Shown: in pieces, positions 43,222 through 51,536 of the stretch
How positions within the stretch are numbered: the first letter of the stretch is position 1
How the letters are laid out: every line of letters begins with the position of its first letter
Assembly: GCF_004151485.1 (NCBI RefSeq)
Contig: NZ_SBFF01000005.1
Coordinates: 219,001-283,000 of the forward strand
Length of the DNA stretch: 64,000 bases
Direction of reading: 5' to 3'
From: Sphingosinicella sp. CPCC 101087
GTDB taxonomy: Bacteria > Pseudomonadota > Alphaproteobacteria > Sphingomonadales > Sphingomonadaceae
The notes under the pieces: model-generated
The model's database searches: none
What the model was told of the DNA's origin: nothing
Seen by the model: only the letters and a program-made list of their open reading frames with translations
Program-made: the position numbers and the translations under genes

Positions 43222-45471
43222 CTAGAACCTCACTTCGCCGGTCAGGGTGACCGTTCGCGGCGGGCCATAGAAGGCGACGATCGAGTTGCCAAACAGGGCG
43301 CCCGGAAAGTTGTAGCCGCCGATGCGATAGCGCTCGTCGGCGAGGTTCCGGCCGACCAGCGAGACCTGGTAGCGCTCGTTCGCCGAGGTCCAAACCAGGG
43401 CCGCGTCGACCAGCGTGTAGCCGTCCTCGTCGAGGAGGGCGTTGGGGACCTCGAACTGCTGATATTCGGACCGGTAGGAGACCGACGGCGTGAAGCTGAT
43501 CGTTCCCGCTCCGCCCAGGTCGTGGCGCCAGGTCGGCGAGACGGCGAAGGAGAATTCAGGCGTGTTCTGGAAGTCCCAGATGTCCGAGACGTCGACCTCC
43601 TGCTGCGTCACCGGATCGAAGGTGATCACGCGCTTGAAGTCCGCATTGATGTAGCCCAGCATCGCCGAGACCGAGAAATTGTCGGTGACGTTCGCCCGCG
43701 CCTCCGCCTCAAAGCCGAAGATCCGCGAATCGGCAGCATTGTTGACGAAGCTCGCCACGTTCGCGCCGACCGGCACCTGAACGGTGACCTGCTGGTCGCG
43801 ATAGTCGGAGTAGAAGCCGGCCAGGCTGAAATAGAGGGCTCGGTCCAGGGCATAGGCCTTCAGGCCGATTTCGTAGGCGTCGACCGTCTCCGGATCGTAG
43901 CCGTTCACCGTTTCGGGTGTGAGCGATGCGTCGCCGCGCATGTCGAATCCGCCGGATTTATAGCCGCGCGAGTAAGAAGCGTAGACGGTCACGTCGGGCG
44001 TCGGCAGGTAGGAGATGCTCGCGCGGGGCGTGAACTCGGCATCGTTGCGGGTGTTGGTATAGTCGGTGTTGAGCACCACCGGCACCGCTGCCTCGTTTCC
44101 GAAGAAGGGGCTGCGCAGACCGGCAAAGGTCTGACGCAGGACGGTCCCGCGACGGCGATCGTCGGTGTAGCGGCCGCCGAGAGAGACCCGCCACTGGTCG
44201 GAAAGGTTGTAGCTGAAATCGGCGAAAGCGGCGAGGCTGCGGGTATCGACGCTGCCGGCCGTGAAGATGGTGAGTCCGGCATTGCCGAGCACCGTATCGA
44301 AGGCGCCGGCGGCATGGCCGTCCAGATAATAGACGCCGGCGACCCCCTGGAGCCGATCGCCTTCGTAGACGATCTGGAATTCCTGGCTGACCTGGTCGTC
44401 CTCGTAGAAGGCCGGAATGTCGAGGATCGGCTGCGGCGTGCCGTCGAAATCGATATTCCCTTCCGTCTCGCCGTCGCGATAGGCGCTGATCGATTTCAAG
44501 GTGACCTGGTCGGTCACGTTCCATTCCGCCGTGAGCGAGATGCCGCGGGTCTCGACCTCGTTGGGATCGCCCGCGCCGGCGCGCGTGTCATATTCGTCCG
44601 CCGGCGGCTCGAAATCGGGGAGCCCGGCATTGCCGACGACCCGATGGCCGTGGCGGGCGTTGGACCTGTCGCGGATCCAGTCGCCGGCGAGCCGGAAGAA
44701 CAGGTTGGAGGTCGGCGCGAACTCGATGGAAGCGCGGGCGGCAAGCACGTTCTTGTCGTAATGCTCGTTGCCGGTGTTGAGGTTTTCGCCGAAACCGTCG
44801 CGCTGCAGCCAGGCGACGGCGCCGCCGACGCTGAGCGTATCGCTGACCGGCGCGGTGATCGAGCCTACCAGGTCGATCTGGTCGTAGGTGCCGTAAGCGG
44901 CGCGCACGCGTCCGCCGAACTCGTTGCCGAGGCGGCGGGTGACATATTTGACCGCTCCGCCGATCGTGTTGCGGCCGTAGAGCGTACCCTGCGGGCCGCG
45001 CAGCACCTCGATCCGCTCGACGTCGAAAATGTCGAGAACGGCAGCCTGGGGACGGGCAACGTAGACGTCGTCGAGATAGAGGCCGACGCCGGGCTCGAAG
45101 CCCCAGAGGGGGTCCTGCTGGCCGACGCCGCGGATGAAGCCGATCAGGGTGGAGTTGGAGCCGCGGGCGATCTGGAGCGTGGTGTTTGGCGTGCTCTGCA
45201 TCACCGCGGTGAGGTCGACCGCGCCCTGATCCTCGAGCGTCTCGCCGTCCAGCGAAGTGACGGAGATCGGGACGTCCTGGAGGCTTTCTGCGCGACGCCG
45301 GGCGGTGACGAGGATCTCCTCCCCGCCGCCCTCCTCGATTCCGGCGGCATTGGCGGCCGCGACCTGTTCCTCGTCGCTCACCTGGGCGTGGAGCGGCGCA
45401 GCGGCGGCAGCGAAGGCGACGACAGCGCCCCCGACCTTCAGGCCGTTCAGCAGACGTGACGATGTGGACAT
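43222..45471 (-). CDS. TonB-dependent outer-membrane receptor
   Basis: The 749-residue receptor has a signal peptide (VVAFAAAAAPLHAQ). The TonB-box-like EEILVTARRRAESLQDVPISVTSL leads into the plug (LRGPQGTLYGRNTIGGAVKYVT) and a 22-strand barrel ending in the aromatic C-terminus (GPPRTVTLTGEVRF). It is of the sphingomonad FecA/IroN-like catabolic type rather than a clear siderophore receptor. GGGAGGAAGCC precedes the ATG at 45471. The hydrolase gene lies 11 bp upstream and the MFS gene 3 bp downstream. Confidence 0.93.
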   Translation of the reverse strand: MSTSSRLLNGLKVGGAVVAFAAAAAPLHAQVSDEEQVAAANAAGIEEGGGEEILVTARRRAESLQDVPISVTSLDGETLEDQGAVDLTAVMQSTPNTTLQIARGSNSTLIGFIRGVGQQDPLWGFEPGVGLYLDDVYVARPQAAVLDIFDVERIEVLRGPQGTLYGRNTIGGAVKYVTRRLGNEFGGRVRAAYGTYDQIDLVGSITAPVSDTLSVGGAVAWLQRDGFGENLNTGNEHYDKNVLAARASIEFAPTSNLFFRLAGDWIRDRSNARHGHRVVGNAGLPDFEPPADEYDTRAGAGDPNEVETRGISLTAEWNVTDQVTLKSISAYRDGETEGNIDFDGTPQPILDIPAFYEDDQVSQEFQIVYEGDRLQGVAGVYYLDGHAAGAFDTVLGNAGLTIFTAGSVDTRSLAAFADFSYNLSDQWRVSLGGRYTDDRRRGTVLRQTFAGLRSPFFGNEAAVPVVLNTDYTNTRNDAEFTPRASISYLPTPDVTVYASYSRGYKSGGFDMRGDASLTPETVNGYDPETVDAYEIGLKAYALDRALYFSLAGFYSDYRDQQVTVQVPVGANVASFVNNAADSRIFGFEAEARANVTDNFSVSAMLGYINADFKRVITFDPVTQQEVDVSDIWDFQNTPEFSFAVSPTWRHDLGGAGTISFTPSVSYRSEYQQFEVPNALLDEDGYTLVDAALVWTSANERYQVSLVGRNLADERYRIGGYNFPGALFGNSIVAFYGPPRTVTLTGEVRF

Positions 45472-45482
45472 GGCTTCCTCCC

Positions 45483-46313
45483 TCAGATGTTCGTGGCTTG
45501 CGTGGTGCGGAGGTTCTCCGCAAAGGCTCGCAGCGTGCGGTTGAACAGGTCCGGCTCCTCCAGATGCGGAGCATGGCCGGAGCGATCGAAGCGGACGGCC
45601 CGGGCCTCCGGAAGAGCCGCGACGAGATGGTCCGCGGTGTCCTCTCCATAGAGGCTGGAGCGGGCACCGTGGGCGATCAGTGTGGGATGGCGGATCCCGC
45701 GCAGCAGCGCGCGGACGTCCTGACCGACCAGCGACTCCCAGAGCGCGGCAATGGTAGCCGGATCGTTTCGCGCGAATTCGGCGCTCGCATAGGCGGCCAG
45801 CTCCCGGGTTCCCTCGGCGCTCGGATCGGCGAAGATGGCCTGCCCCGCGGCGGCGGCGAAGCTGGCGAAGTCGGCGCGGATCGCGGCCGTGCGCGCGGCG
45901 CACGCCTCGGCGGAGAGGCCGAGGTCCCATTCCTCGTCGTTGAGCACGCGCGCGGTCATGTCGACCACCACCGCACCGGCGAAGCGGCCGGCGGCGGCGC
46001 CGGCGAGGACGTGCCAGAGTATGGTGGCGCCGAGCGACCAGCCGAGGCCGATCGTTCCGTGGAGATCGAGCGCCTCGACCAGGCCGGAGACATCGGCGGC
46101 GATCCGCTCGATGGTTGGCCGCTCGCCGGGACGCGCCGAGGCGCCATGGCCGCGAAGGTCGATGCGGATCAGGCGGAAATGGTCCGCGAGCGCGGTCTGT
46201 TCACGAAAGAAGCCGCCATGGGCCATGAGCCCGTGCAGCAGCACGAGCGGGATGCCGCGGCCTTCGTCGCGATAGCAGATACGCGCCCCGTCCGATGCGA
46301 TGAACGACCTCAA
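45483..46313 (-). CDS. Alpha/beta hydrolase
   Basis: The 276-residue enzyme has the fold landmarks LVLLHGLMAHGGFFREQ (oxyanion), DLRGHGASARPG, the nucleophile elbow GLGWSLGATILW and the catalytic His in DRSGHAPHLEEP. It resembles esterases or C-C hydrolases of aromatic catabolism. The frame is open to 46502, with ATGs at 46373 and 46394. I choose TTG 46313 because GGGAGAGG sits just before it, homologues start near RSFIASDGARI, and the upstream ATGs fall inside the palindromic operator. It is first gene of the operon feeding the TonB receptor and MFS genes. Confidence 0.85.
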   Translation of the reverse strand: MRSFIASDGARICYRDEGRGIPLVLLHGLMAHGGFFREQTALADHFRLIRIDLRGHGASARPGERPTIERIAADVSGLVEALDLHGTIGLGWSLGATILWHVLAGAAAGRFAGAVVVDMTARVLNDEEWDLGLSAEACAARTAAIRADFASFAAAAGQAIFADPSAEGTRELAAYASAEFARNDPATIAALWESLVGQDVRALLRGIRHPTLIAHGARSSLYGEDTADHLVAALPEARAVRFDRSGHAPHLEEPDLFNRTLRAFAENLRTTQATNI

Positions 46314-46368
46314 ACCCTCTCCCCCGCCGCGCCTTTCGGTTCGGGCGCCGACCCGCCGTCCCTTGCCT

Positions 46369-46397
46369 AACATGAAAGTTGAGTCAATGTTCATGTT
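46369..46397. promoter_or_regulatory. 29-bp near-perfect palindrome, likely TetR operator
   Basis: AACATGAA-AG-TTGA-G-TCAA-TG-TTCATGTT is concentric around base 46383, and 12 of 14 base pairs match. It is AT-rich in a GC-rich region. It lies between the TTG start of the hydrolase operon and the TetR gene at 46553. Size, symmetry and location fit a TetR dimer-of-dimers site controlling both directions. Binding by the neighbouring TetR is inference. Confidence 0.75.
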
Positions 46398-46552
46398 GAT
46401 TGCCCGACGACATTGATCGGCCGGTGTTGCGGCCCTGCAGCAGCTAGGGGGATGGCCAGGCGGGCGCTTGGCCTTCGCCTTGCGCAAGCCGAACCGGCGC
46501 ACGCTTGCGCAAAGCTGAAAGCCGGTTCAGTTTCTATGCCGGGAGGAAATGC

Positions 46553-47170
46553 ATGAACGATCTCGGCCAGGCGGCCGTCTCGGCCGAAAAGGCGCCGCGC
46601 ACCGAGCGAGGGCGCCGGACCGTGCGCAAGCTGCTCGAGGCGGCTGCGCAGGAGTTTGGCGAGCGGGGTTTCCACGAAGCGGCGATCACCGGGATAACCG
46701 CCCGCGCCGGTGTCGCGCTCGGCACCTTCTACACCTATTTCGGGAGCAAGGAGGAACTGTTCCGGGCCTTGGTCCGCGACATGAGCGACGCGGTGCGTGC
46801 CCATGTCGCCGAAGCCGTGGCCGGAGCGCCCGACCGCCTGGCGGCGGAGCGGATCGGCCTCGCCGCCTTCATTTCCTTCGTGCGGCGGCATCCCGAGCTG
46901 TACCGGATCATCGAGGAGGCGCAGTTCGTCGCCGAGGACGTCTACCGCGAGCATTATCTGACCTTCGTCGACGGCTATGGCCGCAACCTGGCCGCTGCGC
47001 GCGAACGAGGCGAGATTTCAGATGGCCCGGACGAGCTTCGCGCCTGGGCGCTGATCGGCATGAGCGTGTTTCTGGGCATGCGCTACGGAATCTGGAAGCC
47101 CGACCATACGCCCGAGCAGGTCGCCGACATGGCGATCGATCTCGTTTCCGAGGGCCTGAGGAAGAGATGA
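46553..47170 (+). CDS. TetR/AcrR-family transcriptional regulator
   Basis: The 205-residue protein has the TetR HTH (RRTVRKLLEAAAQEFGERGFHEAAITGITARAGVALGTFYTYFGSKEELFRALV) and an all-helical ligand domain (IGLAAFISFVRRHPELYRIIEEAQFVAEDVYREHYLTF). GGGAGGAAA lies just before the ATG at 46553. It sits between the palindrome and the acyl-CoA ligase gene and faces the hydrolase operon. It most likely represses both until an acyl-CoA or acid ligand appears. The ligand is unknown. Confidence 0.92.
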   Translation: MNDLGQAAVSAEKAPRTERGRRTVRKLLEAAAQEFGERGFHEAAITGITARAGVALGTFYTYFGSKEELFRALVRDMSDAVRAHVAEAVAGAPDRLAAERIGLAAFISFVRRHPELYRIIEEAQFVAEDVYREHYLTFVDGYGRNLAAARERGEISDGPDELRAWALIGMSVFLGMRYGIWKPDHTPEQVADMAIDLVSEGLRKR

Positions 47171-47222
47171 GGGCGGCGCTCGTCTTCGCGGCCGATCGCG
47201 CCGTCGCCTCGGGCGTCTCGGG

Positions 47223-48788
47223 ATGACCGACGATCTTCCCGATCTGCTCGCCAAGCGGGCGGAACTGAGCCCGGGCAAGGTGGCGCTCGAGGAGTTGGGG
47301 TCGGGGCGGTCGCGCACCTATGCCGAGCTCGACGAGCGGGCCGGGCGCGTGGCAACGCTGATGGCCGCCCGCGGCGTCGGCAAGGGCGACCGGGTCGCTT
47401 TGCTCTGCCGAAACCGGATCGAGTTTTTCGAGCTGCTGTTCGGCTGTGCCCGGCTGGGAGCGGTGCTGGTTCCGCTGAACTGGCGCATGCCCCCGGCGGA
47501 GCTCGACGGCCTGATCGCCGACGCCGAGCCCCGGATTCTGGTCCATGGCGCGAGCGACGCGCAGACGGCGGCCCGGCTCTCCGATCCGCTGCCGCGGATC
47601 GGGCTGGACGAGGACTACGAACGGCTCATCGCGGCGGCATCGCCGGGCGGGCACCGGACGCGCTGGCCGGCGCGGTCCACCTGGTATCTCATCTACACGT
47701 CGGGAACGACCGGAAAGCCGAAGGGGGTGATCTACACCTACCGCATGGCTCTCGCCAATTACGTCAATATCGGATCGTGCATCGACCTCAGATCGACGGA
47801 CCGCACCGTCTGCTTCCTGCCGCTCTTCCATACCGCCGGAATCAACCTGCACGCGCTTCCGGTGCTCATTGCCGGCGGGAAGGTGCGCCTGCTCGAGACC
47901 TTCGACGCGGAAGCGCTGGTGGCGCTGATCGAGGCGCGCGAGGTCGACGCCCTGTTCGCCGTGCCCACCGTCTATTCGGCGCTGCTCGACCATCCCCGCT
48001 TCCCTGCTGCGCCGCTCGACTCGGTTCGGCACTGGGGCTGCGGCGGCGCACCGCTTCCGAACGCCCTGGTCGAGCGCTATCGCGACCTGGGGATCAGGGT
48101 ATGCAACGGCATGGGGATGACCGAGACAGGCCCCACCGCCTTCCTGCTCGACCCCGCCGACGCCTGGGACCGGATCGGGTCAGTGGGCAAGCCGCAACTC
48201 CTGTGCAGCGTCCGCATCGTCGACGCGCAGGGAGATGACGTGCCGGACGGCGAGGTCGGCGACCTCCTGTTCTCGGGGCCCGGCGTCACCCCGGGCTATT
48301 GGCGCAACGAAGCGGCGACCCGCGCCGCCTTCACCCCGGACGGCTGGCTGCGCTCGGGCGATCTCGCCCGGCGCGACGCCGACGGCTTCTATCATGTCGC
48401 CGGCCGCCGCAAGGAGATGTTCATCTCCGGCGGCGAGAACGTCTATCCGATCGAGGTGGAGAATGTGCTCGCCGCCCATCCAGCGGTGGCCGACGCCGCC
48501 GTGATCGCCGCGGCCGACCCGAAATGGGGCGAGGTCGGCCGCGCGTTCGTCCAGCTCGCGCGCGGCGGGCGGACCGATGCGGTCGAGCTCGCCGCCTTCT
48601 GCCGCGAGCGGCTGGCGCCCTACAAGGTCCCGCGCCGGTTCGACTTCGTCGAGGATTTCCCGCGCACATCCGCCGGCAAGATCCAGAAGCATCTGCTGGG
48701 ACAGGAGACGGCCGAAGGCGGCGGCCGCGGAGAGCCGGTGCCCGGCCGGACCGATATGCCCAGCCCGGCCCAGGCCTCGTCACGTTGA
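47223..48788 (+). CDS. AMP-forming acyl-CoA ligase
   Basis: The 521-residue enzyme has the AMP-binding P-loop YTSGTTGKPKG starting at Tyr158. GMGMTETGPTAF is the A5-like region, then comes DGWLRSGDLARRDADGFYHVAGRRKEMFISGGENVYPIEVE, and the late Lys lies in RTSAGKIQKHLL. This is the long-chain/aryl CoA ligase superfamily. It would activate a carboxylic acid with ATP and CoA; the chain type cannot be told from sequence. It is 52 bp downstream of the TetR gene and is probably the second target of the palindrome. Confidence 0.92.
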   Translation: MTDDLPDLLAKRAELSPGKVALEELGSGRSRTYAELDERAGRVATLMAARGVGKGDRVALLCRNRIEFFELLFGCARLGAVLVPLNWRMPPAELDGLIADAEPRILVHGASDAQTAARLSDPLPRIGLDEDYERLIAAASPGGHRTRWPARSTWYLIYTSGTTGKPKGVIYTYRMALANYVNIGSCIDLRSTDRTVCFLPLFHTAGINLHALPVLIAGGKVRLLETFDAEALVALIEAREVDALFAVPTVYSALLDHPRFPAAPLDSVRHWGCGGAPLPNALVERYRDLGIRVCNGMGMTETGPTAFLLDPADAWDRIGSVGKPQLLCSVRIVDAQGDDVPDGEVGDLLFSGPGVTPGYWRNEAATRAAFTPDGWLRSGDLARRDADGFYHVAGRRKEMFISGGENVYPIEVENVLAAHPAVADAAVIAAADPKWGEVGRAFVQLARGGRTDAVELAAFCRERLAPYKVPRRFDFVEDFPRTSAGKIQKHLLGQETAEGGGRGEPVPGRTDMPSPAQASSR

Positions 48789-49002
48789 TTGACTTTTAAC
48801 CGTTTCGCCCCCACATGGCCTCCAGCGAGGCGTCATGCAGCGTGAACAGGCGGCCTGCCCCGGATCCGTTCCGGGGGTCAACCGCCCCGGCTCCGCTTCG
48901 TATTCCAACGGCTTTCCCTTTTCACGCGGGTCAGCAGAACCCGCTGCGTTCCGCGCGCCATTCCGGCTGCGTGGATGCCGCACATGAGTGAGTTACCAGA
49001 CC

Positions 49003-50316
49003 ATGTCATTCCAGACTCTCGGGCTGTCGCAGCCCGTCCTCCAGGCGCTTGCCGCGAAGAATTATTCGCAGGCGACGCCGATCCAGATCCAGGCAATCCC
49101 GACCCTCCTGAAGGGCCGTGACCTGCTCGGCATCGCCCAGACCGGCACCGGCAAGACGGCGGCCTTCATGCTGCCTTCGATCGACCGGCTGCGGGCCACC
49201 AACCAGCGCGCCGGACCGCGGGCCTGCCGGATGCTCGTCCTCGCCCCGACCCGTGAGCTCGCCAGCCAGATCGCCGAGAGCGCCAGGGCCTACGGCCAGT
49301 TCTCGCAGATGCGCGTGGCGACCGTCTTCGGCGGCACCTCGATCGGCAAGAACCGCCAGGACGTCGCGCGCGGCGTCGATGTCCTCGTCGCCACGCCGGG
49401 CCGGCTGATCGACCTGGTGGAGCAGGGCTATCTGACGCTCCGCGAGGTGGAGATCCTCGTCCTCGACGAGGCCGACCAGATGCTCGACCTGGGTTTCATC
49501 CACGCGCTCAAGCAGATCGTCAAAATGGTTCCGGCCAAGCGCCAGACGCTGTTCTTCTCGGCTACCATGCCGAAGGCGATCAGCGAGCTCGCATCCCGCT
49601 TTCTTACCGATCCCGCCGAAGTGCGGGTGGCGCCCGCCGCCACCACCGCCGAGCGGGTCAACCAATATGTGAGCTTCGTCTCCCAGGCCGAGAAGCAGGC
49701 GCTGCTGACGATGATGATCCGCCTCGGCTTTTCGGAGAAGGGGTCGATGGAGCGCGTGCTCGTCTTCACCCGCACCAAGCATGGCGCCGACCGCGTCGTG
49801 AAGCTGCTCGCCGCCAGCGGAATCGCCGCAAACGCGATCCACGGCAATAAGAGCCAGCCGCAGCGCGAGCGTGCCCTGGCCGCATTCAAGTCCGGCGAGA
49901 TCCGGATCCTGGTGGCGACCGACATCGCCGCGCGCGGCATCGACGTGTCGGGGGTCAGCCATGTGATCAATTTCGAGCTGCCCAACGTCGCCGAGCAATA
50001 TGTCCACCGGATCGGTCGCACCGCCCGGGCGGGCGCGACCGGAGCCGCCGTCGCCTTCTGCGCCGAGGATGAGCGCGCCTATCTGCGCGACATCGAGAAG
50101 CTTACGCGCCAGAAGATCGAGGTGGTTCCGCTGCCGGCGAATTTCGCTGCCGAGGCGGCCCGCATCAAGGCGATCCGGCCGGCCGTGCCGCTGCGCGAGG
50201 AGCGGTCGCCGCGACAGGACGAGCGACGTCCCCGTCGTCCGCACGGACAGCGCGGCCGCTATGCGTCGGCGGTGAAGCCGACGGGCGGCGGCCGGAGGCG
50301 CGCCTCGCGCGGCTGA
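49003..50316 (+). CDS. DEAD-box RNA helicase, RhlE-like
   Basis: The 437-residue helicase has every motif: Q motif (FQTLGLSQPVLQALAAKNYSQATPIQ), I (AQTGTGKT), Ia (PTRELASQ), II (DEAD), III (SAT) and VI (HRIGRTARAG). An Arg-rich C-terminal tail (RRPRRPHGQRGRYA) resembles RhlE. It unwinds short RNA duplexes in ribosome assembly and RNA decay. I use ATG 49003; GTG 48988 is also in frame. A 214-bp leader containing GCGGGT-N6-ACCCGC-like pairing precedes it, which would allow cold-responsive leader control, but this is not shown. Confidence 0.92.
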   Translation: MSFQTLGLSQPVLQALAAKNYSQATPIQIQAIPTLLKGRDLLGIAQTGTGKTAAFMLPSIDRLRATNQRAGPRACRMLVLAPTRELASQIAESARAYGQFSQMRVATVFGGTSIGKNRQDVARGVDVLVATPGRLIDLVEQGYLTLREVEILVLDEADQMLDLGFIHALKQIVKMVPAKRQTLFFSATMPKAISELASRFLTDPAEVRVAPAATTAERVNQYVSFVSQAEKQALLTMMIRLGFSEKGSMERVLVFTRTKHGADRVVKLLAASGIAANAIHGNKSQPQRERALAAFKSGEIRILVATDIAARGIDVSGVSHVINFELPNVAEQYVHRIGRTARAGATGAAVAFCAEDERAYLRDIEKLTRQKIEVVPLPANFAAEAARIKAIRPAVPLREERSPRQDERRPRRPHGQRGRYASAVKPTGGGRRRASRG

Positions 50317-50496
50317 CCGCGCAGCGGGGCGCTTCCCCTTGTCAGACAGGCGCTTCCCTGCTAACGGGCGCGCCTACGCTGCGGGGAACTGCTTCGCGGC
50401 GAAGCCATATTTTGTACGATAGACTATATCTTCACGGGCGCCGGACGCTGGTGCCCAGCGACAACTCATTTGGATAAGGAAGAGTGGCCACCCTTT

Positions 50497-50703
50497 ATGC
50501 AGATCATCGTTCGCGATAACAATGTCGACCAGGCGCTGCGCGCCTTGAAGAAAAAGCTGCAGCGCGAGGGCGTGTACCGCGAGATGAAGCTGAGGCGCCA
50601 TTACGAGAAGCCGTCGGAGAAGCGCGCCCGCGAGCGCGCCGCTGCGATCCGGCGCGCCCGCAAGCTCGAGCGCAAGCGGGCGGAGCGCGACGGCGTCCGC
50701 TGA
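50497..50703 (+). CDS. rpsU: 30S ribosomal protein S21
   Basis: The 68-residue protein begins [22 protein letters not shown] and continues [26 protein letters not shown], then ends in a basic helix. It matches alphaproteobacterial S21, which binds the 30S platform near the anti-Shine-Dalgarno end of 16S rRNA. A longer in-frame start at 50470 is not conserved in the family. The gene has a strong intrinsic terminator 34 bp downstream. The FKBP gene that follows is typical of sphingomonads. Confidence 0.97.
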   Translation: MQIIVRDNNVDQALRALKKKLQREGVYREMKLRRHYEKPSEKRARERAAAIRRARKLERKRAERDGVR

Positions 50704-50736
50704 GGCGACGCCCGGCTTCATTGCTTGGCTTAATGT

Positions 50737-50774
50737 ACGGGCGGCGATAGATCATCGCCGCCCGTTCTTTTTCT
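50737..50774 (+). terminator. Rho-independent terminator of rpsU
   Basis: A-CGGGCGGCGAT / ATCGCCGCCCG-T forms a perfect 12-bp stem with a 5-nt loop (AGATC), followed directly by TTCTTTTTCT. It lies 34 bp after the rpsU stop and 10 bp before the FKBP start. Confidence 0.92.
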
Positions 50775-50784
50775 GGGGGTCCCG

Positions 50785-51378
50785 ATGTCCGTCACCGCCG
50801 TGCCGATTCGCCCGCTTGCCCGCGGCTCCGTGCTCAAGCTCTGGATCGGGCTCCTGGTCCTAGCGCTGGCCGCGGGGGCCATGGCGTGGATCGGCACCAG
50901 CGGCCAGCAGGTGATCACCACCGAATCCGGCCTGCGCTATCGAGTCGTCGAGGAAGGAACCGGCCCGACCGTCACCCCGGCAGACTTGGTCGCCCTTCGC
51001 TATCAGCTGCGCAAGGAGGACGGCACGCTCATCCAGGACAGCGACGACACCGGCCAGCCCTTCGTCACCGGGACGGAGGGCGTCTTCCCCGGCTTCGCCG
51101 AAGGCCTGCAGCTGATGCAGGCGGGCGGCCGCTACATATTGTGGCTCCCGCCGGGGCAGCATGTGCAGCAGGCGATGCCGCCGGGCGCGCCCTTCACGCC
51201 CGAGGATACGTTGGTTTTCGAGATCGAGGTCCTCCAGATCGCCCCCGGCATGGCGGCGATGCAGCAGATGATGGGCCCGCCGGGCGCAGGTCCGGAAGGC
51301 GGAGCGCCGGATGGCGCCGGGCCGCCGCCGGGCGGTGCCGGCGGGACCCCGGAAGGGCCGGCGGGGACAAACCCGTAA
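50785..51378 (+). CDS. FKBP-type peptidyl-prolyl isomerase, membrane-anchored
   Basis: The 197-residue protein has one N-terminal anchor helix (LKLWIGLLVLALAAGAMAWIG) and an FKBP domain (ITTESGLRYRVVEEGTGPTVTPADLVALRYQL, then FPGFAEGLQLMQAGGRYILWLPPGQ, then LVFEIEVLQI). A disordered Gly/Pro/Met tail follows. It would catalyse proline isomerisation in the periplasm. GGGG lies 5 bp before the ATG. Because the rpsU terminator is just upstream, expression probably relies on read-through or its own promoter, and no clear promoter is visible. Confidence 0.9.
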   Translation: MSVTAVPIRPLARGSVLKLWIGLLVLALAAGAMAWIGTSGQQVITTESGLRYRVVEEGTGPTVTPADLVALRYQLRKEDGTLIQDSDDTGQPFVTGTEGVFPGFAEGLQLMQAGGRYILWLPPGQHVQQAMPPGAPFTPEDTLVFEIEVLQIAPGMAAMQQMMGPPGAGPEGGAPDGAGPPPGGAGGTPEGPAGTNP

Positions 51379-51536
51379 AGGCGCGAGCCGACCCTGCATT
51401 TTCCCTGAGTCTGGAACCCGCCAGGCGCGGACGGCCGATCGGCGGTAACGGAAAGCCTCGCTTCAACGCGCCGCAAGGCTCGATGCGAAGTGCGTCGCAC
51501 GCCCTCGTCCAATGACCTTCCCTCCGGAGGGATGGC

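Noticed and set aside
42172-45459. 1095-codon open frame on the plus strand
   Set aside because: It is antisense to the MFS and TonB receptor genes. The protein is a low-complexity Arg/Glu/Asp/Val mix with no domain; such frames arise from GC-rich third positions.
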